Origin: Zygnema cylindricum | Lineage: Eukaryota; Streptophyta; Zygnematophyceae; Zygnematales; Zygnemataceae | NCBI GenBank assembly: GCA_037447655.1 | Contig: JBBHKE010001004.1 | Coordinates: 1-11,709 of the forward strand | Reading direction: 5' to 3' | DNA length: 11,709 bases | In this document: positions 7,031 through 11,709 of the stretch, in pieces | How positions within the stretch are numbered: the first letter of the stretch is position 1 | How the letters are laid out: every line of letters starts with the position of its first letter | Translations under genes and position numbers: made by a program | The notes under the pieces: model-generated | The model's input: the letters and a program-made list of their open reading frames with translations, nothing else | Told to the model about the DNA's origin: nothing | The model's database searches: none

Positions 7031-7962
7031 ACACCCGTTCCTCCAATTTGCTCCGTTCTTGTCCTTTCTGGTCCGTACGATTTTAAAATACCCCAAAAAG
7101 AAATTACGAATAAATCTTCGATGGATCAATTTTCTCGATCGGAAACTCTCTCTTTTTTTTAGGGTTTGTGGTTTCTCTCAGCGAATCAGTGAAGGGGAAA
7201 AAATTATCCGACGATTGCCACGTGTCAGATTTTGTCGTTTCTTTAGTGGGTTTGTTGGACGTCACCCATGTGTCCTCCAGTTACCACAGCTGTCCGTTAC
7301 GGAAATCCGTCTTTTCGACAATGGCAGTTTCGGTTACAAGAGAAAGGACCGACACTCGTGGAATCCGTACTTCGACGGAACTGAAAACTGCACACATAGA
7401 ACTATACCTTTATTTTGCGGACAGTTTTGGGAATTCGACAAGAATCGATTACGGAACCGGACACGAAGCGAATTTTGGGGCGTTTCTTTTTTGTCTTTCT
7501 CGACTAGGGTTGATTTCTTCCGATGATTTTCAAGCGGTTGTGACACGTGTCTTTGTAAGATATTTGGATTAAATGCGAAAATTGCAAACGACCTATTGGT
7601 TGGAGCCCGCGGGAAGTCACGGAGTTTGGGGATTGGACGATTTCCATTTTCTTCCTTTTATTTTTGGAGCTTCTCAATTAATAGGGCACAAATACATGAA
7701 ACCCAAGTCGATACATTCCGACGACATTCTCGAAAATTTTGGGAAGGAATATCTTTATCTTTCTTGTGTGGCTTTTGTTAAAAAAGTGAAAAAATGTCCT
7801 CTTGCGGAACATTCTCCGATGTTAAACGACATAAGCGGAGTTCCTTTTTGGGAAAAAGTACACTCCGGGATGTTAAAAATGTACCGCGCGGAGTGTTTGG
7901 AGAAAGTACCAATCATGCAACACTTTTTGTTTGGTTTGATCATCCCATGTCCTTTATATTAA
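6935..7962 (+). pseudogene. PTPA: Intronless broken copy of PP2A activator PTPA
   Basis: PTPA is a cytosolic and nuclear peptidyl-prolyl isomerase-like protein that activates protein phosphatase 2A. Recognisable family blocks appear in order: PYDFKIPQKEIT (from 7073, frame 2), LGFVVSLSESVKGKKLSD (from 7159, frame 1), VRYGNPSFR (from 7292, frame 2), DSFGNSTRIDYGTGHE (about 7423-7470, frame 1), [20 protein letters not shown] (from 7573), then [24 protein letters not shown] and [12 protein letters not shown] near the end. Breaks are a frame change in a T run near 7152-7160, a second frame change with some loss at about 7261-7271, a third near 7370-7385, and TAA at 7570-7572 inside a conserved block. 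Plant PTPA genes have many introns, and none are visible here across about 290 codons, so this is probably a processed copy. The start is uncertain: ATGs at 6839, 6914 and 6935 share the frame. The last residues after HFLFG diverge from the family. No clear poly(A) tail follows. Confidence 0.93.
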
Positions 7963-7984
7963 AGGCGACTACTTTTATAAGTAA

Positions 7985-8200
7985 AGAAGATTTTTGTTGA
8001 GGGGATATTTTTGTTAAGGGAAATTTGTCGTTAAGTAGAGATATTTTTTTAGTTTTATTTCTATAGAAAATTATTGTTAAGAAGAGGTTCTTGTTAAAAA
8101 AGATGTTGGTAAAGGAAAAGTTTCGGTGTTGAAGATTTTTGTCGAGGGAGGTTTTTGTAAAATGTTTGTTTATAAGGAATTTTTGTTGTGGATACAAGAA
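7985..8200. repeat. Degenerate TTTTTGTTAAG-like repeat
   Basis: Words close to TTTTTGTTAAGG recur irregularly about every 16 to 25 nt, at roughly 7993, 8009, 8024, 8073, 8091, 8137 and 8152. This suggests a decayed short tandem repeat just downstream of the PTPA copy. The 89-codon minus-strand frame here, rich in Asn, Lys and Phe, is a by-product. Confidence 0.45.
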
Positions 8201-8596
8201 GTTGACCATAGTAATTAGGTGAATAAAATGATGAAAAAATGTCGGTAAGATGATGTTTTATTTTTAGGGTTTAACGGATAGGCTAAACCGACCTTCCTTT
8301 TTGTACAAAAGAAAAATAAAACTCAAATAAAAAAGGAAAAGGAAAGGAACTTGTGCTATTTGTGTGGATTATTTTAGTTCTTAAAGTCCTATCTTCTGAA
8401 TGTTGGTGCCACTTAAGAAAAAAAAAAGCATAAAAAGAGAAAACAACTCATTTTAGTAGATTTTGAAATGTCGCATGCAAGTGCCTAATACATAGCTTGA
8501 AGTTGAATTAAAAAAAGGAAGGAGGTAAAATACTTTTCAATAAAAGTATTCTAATGGTCTGTTCCTTCTGCTGTTAAGTGCCTTTTATTAGTGTTG
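8201..8596. other. No gene seen; one perfect stem-loop
   Basis: This is AT-rich sequence without recognisable coding. A stem-loop at 8529-8550 has perfect 9-bp arms (AATACTTTT and AAAAGTATT) and a 4-nt loop. It is not followed by a T run that would make it a terminator, and this is not bacterial DNA. Confidence 0.6.
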
Positions 8597-8765
8597 TGTA
8601 TCGGTAAGCATTTACCGATAACCGATATGGACCTTTTTTCGGGTTCCCGATAATCTATATATTTGTTCGATATATCGTTATCGGTCTTATCGCCGATAAG
8701 TAACCGATATTATCGGGTACTTATCGGCGATAACAGCGATAATGATAACTATCGGCGATAAATGT
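8597..8765. repeat. TATCGG palindrome cluster
   Basis: Nested palindromes built on TATCGG/CCGATA fill this interval. 8599-8620 is a perfect hairpin with 9-bp arms and a 4-nt loop. 8686-8700 is a 7-bp-arm palindrome. 8694-8726 is a near-perfect palindrome with 16-bp arms, one mismatch and a 1-nt centre. More TATCGGCGATA words follow to 8760. TTATCGGGTAC is shared with 110-120. It is non-coding and is probably a foldback element or part of one. Confidence 0.8.
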
Positions 8766-8900
8766 TGTGTGCCGTACAGATAAATGTACGGGACAAACAT
8801 ATAAATGTACGTTATGTACACTCAGCTGTATGTCTTATTCCCCGGACGCGCAGAAAGTACAGTAGCCGCCATGACGTCTGTACGGTTTTGGTACGGATCC
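8766..8900. repeat. GTAC-rich inverted words (CCGTACA/TGTACGG)
   Basis: CCGTACA and TGTACGG flank a 6-nt loop at 8772-8791, a perfect 7-bp hairpin. TCTGTACGG near 8878 is the inverse of CCGTACAGA at 8772, so a longer imperfect foldback of about 115 bp is possible. The 67-108-codon frames over 8762-9088 are not recognised and overlap these palindromes. Confidence 0.5.
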
Positions 8901-8972
8901 AATATAAGCGATGTACCTTTCACATTCGACGCCATGGCTTTGTCCCTTTATTCCTTGGGATCCACTGGAAAC

Positions 8973-9030
8973 CTGCCACGTGTCAATCTGTCAGCTTTTT
9001 TGGCATAAGCTGCCAAATGAGCCATTCCGG
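8973..9030 (+). repeat. Dispersed hairpin repeat, copy 2
   Basis: This is the partner of 3028-3083 in the opposite orientation. The 18-nt block CTGCCACGTGTCAATCTG is identical, and about 40 nt beyond it align with substitutions. The hairpin here is TTTGGCA with TGCCAAA around a 5-nt loop, in the same position as the TTTTGGG/CCCAAAA hairpin of copy 1. Confidence 0.65.
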
Positions 9031-9160
9031 GATGCCAGCGCTCACGCTGGCCGTCCGCTCGTACTTTTTCATAATAAGTGATGATTAAGAGGTCTCAAAT
9101 GTGAAACTAACTTAGGGTTTAAAGGTGATTCGTAGATTTGGTGAATTAAAGTTACTGTTC

Positions 9161-9187
9161 ACTCAAATGTGAAAATTACATTTGAGT
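9161..9187. repeat. Perfect 10-bp-arm stem-loop
   Basis: ACTCAAATGT and ACATTTGAGT flank a 7-nt loop. The word CTCAAATGTGAAA also occurs singly about 70 nt upstream (9094), so the hairpin may have arisen by local duplication and inversion. Nothing else is seen in 9090-9490. Confidence 0.75.
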
Positions 9188-9496
9188 TCTTAAACCATGT
9201 GATTAAAAAGGAAAAACTCAGGCAATTTTTTTCCTGTTTTTGTGAACTTGAACTCCCAGTTTTCATCAACCCTAATTTGATGAAACCGCGGGTATATTTT
9301 GTCTAATGTGTCAATTGTCACGAACCGGCATCCAAAGACATTTATTTTTTCCTTTCTCTTTACTTCCTGTTTAGTTTTTCTTTTGTGTCTTGTTGATTTT
9401 GTTTCCCTTCTGTTATTTTCTTAGTTTTGTTTTTTACTTTTTCCCCTTCCCTCACCAGTTTTAGTCGATACCTAAAAAGTTGACAAATGCATAGAA

Positions 9497-9638
9497 TCCT
9501 CTCTCCCTCTTTCCCTCTCTCTTTCTCCCTCTCTCTCTCCCCCTCTCTCCCTCTCTCCCTGACTTCCTCTGCCCATATGTCCCTTCCATTTGCTCCTTTC
9601 CCCCTCTCTCCCTCTCTATTCCTCTGTCCCTCTCTCAC
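9497..9638. repeat. Pyrimidine-rich (CCCTCT)n tract
   Basis: Plus-strand sequence is almost entirely C and T at 9497-9560 and again at 9597-9638, with a mixed segment between. It shares the word CTCTCTATTCCTCT with the tract near 6960, as expected for simple sequence. The minus-strand Arg/Glu/Gly-rich frame is an artefact. Confidence 0.85.
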
Positions 9639-9770
9639 CGCCCATCGTTATTAGAGTTAAACATTTTCCGGGCAGCGAAAGTTTTTAACTCTGTGATGGA
9701 CCGTTGGTTTTTTTTTTTTATGTAAGTGATCGGAAATTGACGATCTCACCCTGTGATTGTGACGCTTTAA

Positions 9771-9870
9771 TACGGTTATTACTACAGTTGTTATTGTTGT
9801 AGTCATTATTATTTGAGTTGTTATTATTATTATAGTAGTTATTATATAATAACTATATATATATCATGAG
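9771..9870. repeat. (TTATTG/ATT)n trinucleotide-type repeat with 20-bp palindrome
   Basis: Interrupted TTATTG and ATT units fill the region and end in a TA run. 9836-9855 is a perfect palindrome built from TAGTTATTAT and its reverse complement. It is non-coding. Confidence 0.8.
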
Positions 9871-10079
9871 CGTTTTATACCTTTTGACATCGACTCCTGC
9901 ACCAACGTAAAAATCGTTCTTACGAGCAAAGTTAAAAGTTGACCTTTTTTTTATGTTCCGTTTCCTATTTCTGCAACATTAATTCATTTCATTTTTTTGT
10001 TTCGTGATGTTTTTTCGGTTTCTGTTGAAAGTAATGACTCTACATGGATGTCAAGACAATATCAATTTTTTTCAATAAT

Positions 10080-10590
10080 CATTAATAATGTTTTGTTTCA
10101 AATAATTTTTGTTTCGAATATTTTATTTCGGACAGTTTTTTTTTCGAATGTTTTCGATCGTTTTTTGTTTCGAATATTTCGTTTCGGATGTTTTGTTTTG
10201 AATATTTTGTTTCGAATATTTTTTGTTTCCTTGAAGAAATATTTTGTTTCGAATAAATATTTTGTTTCGAATAAATATTTTGTGTTGAACTTTTTTTGTT
10301 TCGAATAAATATTTTGTTTCGAATATTTTTTGTTTCTTTGAAGAAATATTTTGTTTCGAATAAATATTTTGTTTTGAACTTTTTTTATTTCGAATAAATA
10401 TTTTTTGTTTCAATTTTTTTTTATTTCCTTTTTTTTGTTTCGAACATTTTTTGTGTCGAATATTTTTTGTTTCTTCGAATAAATATTTTGTTTCAAATAT
10501 TTCTTGTTTCGAATATTTTTTGTTTCAAATTTGTTTTTTGTGTTTTATTTTCGAATATTTTTTGTTTTAAATATTTTGCTTCGGATGTTT
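10080..10590. repeat. TTTTGTTTCGAATA minisatellite with 107-bp higher-order repeat
   Basis: Units of about 12 to 20 nt built on TTTTGTTTCGAATA(AATA)TT recur some 25 to 30 times. TTCGAA is the conserved core and length variation is in T runs and an optional AATA. A longer unit repeats at 10213 and 10320, a period of 107 nt. It includes a unique TTGAAGAAATATT segment seen only in these two places. The Phe/Ser/Asn-rich plus-strand frame and the Lys/Asn-rich minus-strand frames are repeat translations, not proteins. Confidence 0.93.
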
Positions 10591-10770
10591 TGTACAGAAA
10601 GTACGACAAAGTACAAAAACAAATTTGAAGTACAAAAACTACTATGAAGTACAAAAAAAAAACGTAGAAAACAGAATACATCAACGAACAAAAAATACAT
10701 GTACAGAAAGTACAGCCAAAGTACAATTGACGTACAAAAAGTATATTAAAGCACTAAAAGTACAATAAGT
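10591..10770. repeat. GTACAAA/GTACAGA short repeats
   Basis: AAGTACAAA-like words recur about ten times. A longer direct repeat starts TGTACAGAAAGTAC at 10590 and about 10699 and continues with CAAAGTACAA in both. The spacing of about 109 nt is close to the 107-nt period of the adjacent minisatellite. It is non-coding. Confidence 0.7.
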
Positions 10771-10944
10771 ATTATTGTCACTGTTCAGTGATTTGTATCT
10801 GTAAACATTACACATAAATATGTAAATGGATGATCACAAAAATTGTCCTTTTTATGCTCCTAACAACAATTTTTGAGAGCGAAAATCACAATAAATTCAT
10901 ATTGGAGAAGAATTGTAGAAATTGTTTTTATTATTTTTATTTAC

Positions 10945-11024
10945 GAATTGTATATTTTCTTTTTGAATCATTTGTTTTATTTTTGACCTGTATGCTTTAT
11001 TTTTGAATCGTTTGATTATTTTTC
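10945..11024. repeat. 20-bp minisatellite, four copies
   Basis: Units start at 10945, 10965, 10985 and 11005, exactly 20 nt apart. The consensus is close to GAATCGTTTGTTTTATTTTT, with substitutions in each copy. Confidence 0.8.
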
Positions 11025-11138
11025 CTCTTATGCATATTATTTTCTGCACATATTATGTTTATATACGTATAACATTTATAGATATTTAGTATGTTATACT
11101 TATTTATTTGGTTATCAAGCACAGCACTGTTGACGAGT

Positions 11139-11530
11139 GCAAATTATCGCAAATTATGTTGAAAATTCTCGAAAATTATAAAAAAAAACGCAAAATTATC
11201 GAAAATTATTGAAAATCATCAAATTATCAGAAAAAACTCAAAATTTATCGAAGATTATCAATAATTATCACAAATTCTACCGAACAATATTGAATAATAA
11301 AGAAAACCATCGAGAATAATCCCATTTTTTTTTTCGAAATTTACTGAAAATCACTAAAAAGTATTGAAAATTACAACGAAAGTTATCGAAAATCATATAG
11401 TTGAAAATGACTGAAAATTATATTGAAAACTACTGAAACTTATTGGAAATTATAAAAAAAAATTGAAAAATTATCGAAATAATTGAAAACTACTGAAATT
11501 TATAAAAAAAAAATGAAAATGATAAAACAT
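11139..11530. repeat. GAAAATTATC degenerate minisatellite
   Basis: Units of about 10 to 12 nt close to GAAAATTATC or GAAAATTACT repeat with many substitutions and occasional A runs for roughly 390 nt. No coding potential is seen. Confidence 0.85.
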
Positions 11531-11564
11531 CGTTCCTCAAAATGAATCCCTAATGATAACGATT

Positions 11565-11700
11565 TAAAAAATTTCAAAAAAAAAGTCCAAAAAAATAAAA
11601 AGACAAAAAAATAAAAATAAAATAAAAGAAAAAAAACAAAAAAAATGCAGAAGAGAGTACAAATGAAATGAATAAAACAAGGGTTAAAAAAAAAAAAACC
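11565..11700. repeat. A-rich low-complexity end
   Basis: A runs interrupted by single T, G or C bases dominate, with about 80% A by eye. It could be simple sequence or an old poly(A) tail extending beyond the window. Confidence 0.8.
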
Positions 11701-11709
11701 ACAGACTTG

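Noticed and set aside
6797-7129. Minus-strand Arg/Glu/Gly-rich open frame
   Set aside because: It is the complement of the pyrimidine tract, and the opposite strand carries real PTPA homology.
7140-7175. T-run plus TAG as a 3' splice site, making PTPA an intron-containing gene
   Set aside because: PTPA homology continues right up to the T run in frame 2 and resumes immediately after it in frame 1, so there is no room for an intron. A slippage frameshift fits better.
7218-7230. CACGTGTCA word as a third copy of the dispersed hairpin repeat
   Set aside because: It encodes the conserved CHVS region of PTPA, and the flanks do not align with the repeat. Chance match.
8762-9088. Plus-strand 108-codon open frame
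   Set aside because: It spans the GTAC palindromes and the dispersed hairpin repeat and has no known domain.
9997-10726. Phe/Asn/Ser-rich plus-strand and Lys/Asn-rich minus-strand open frames
   Set aside because: Translations of the TTCGAA minisatellite. Open only because the repeat rarely makes stops in those frames.

Overview
This window looks like gene-poor eukaryotic nuclear DNA, most likely from a flowering plant. That is inferred from its contents: a plant-style Ty1/copia gag relic, a broken retrocopy of a PP2A activator (PTPA) gene, several MITE-like foldback elements, and long AT-rich minisatellites. There is no bacterial gene organisation, and I find no intact protein-coding gene I would defend.

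Layout. 1-60 is a G/C homopolymer edge. About 90-150 and 8597-8765 carry a palindromic repeat built on TATCGG. 614-834 is a single 221-bp foldback element with 78-bp inverted arms. 833-1451 is an AT-rich segment bounded by a 26-bp inverted repeat. 1446-2592 is a tandem array of 257-258-bp units related to that foldback, in an A-B-A-B-partial higher-order arrangement. 2600-5400 has no recognisable gene. It holds a (GA)n microsatellite, one copy of a dispersed hairpin repeat (3028-3083), four GGCC-hairpin motifs (4329-4571) and a tRNA-like (possibly SINE) sequence on the minus strand (4795-4881).

The core is 5417-7962. A roughly 250-bp direct duplication (5417-5916) contains the start of a Ty1/copia gag. 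The second copy continues into a decayed gag that ends with a CCHC zinc knuckle (6677-6718). Immediately downstream on the same strand is an intronless PTPA-like sequence (about 6935-7962), broken by three frame changes and one stop. One uninterrupted frame (6656-7159) runs from the zinc knuckle through a TA repeat and a Ser/Pro-rich stretch into the PTPA homology. That is suggestive of host-gene capture by a retrotransposon, though chance juxtaposition of two relics is possible.

7985-8600 has no gene apart from degenerate TTGTTAAG-type sequence. 8597-9090 holds the second TATCGG palindrome cluster, a GTAC-rich palindromic stretch and the second, inverted copy of the dispersed hairpin repeat. 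From about 9490 to the end the sequence is low-complexity: a pyrimidine tract, (ATT)n, a TTCGAA minisatellite with a 107-bp higher-order repeat, GTACAAA repeats, a 20-bp minisatellite, a GAAAATTATC minisatellite and an A-rich end.

Nothing here forms a working pathway. The interest lies in repeat architecture and in the gag-PTPA junction.
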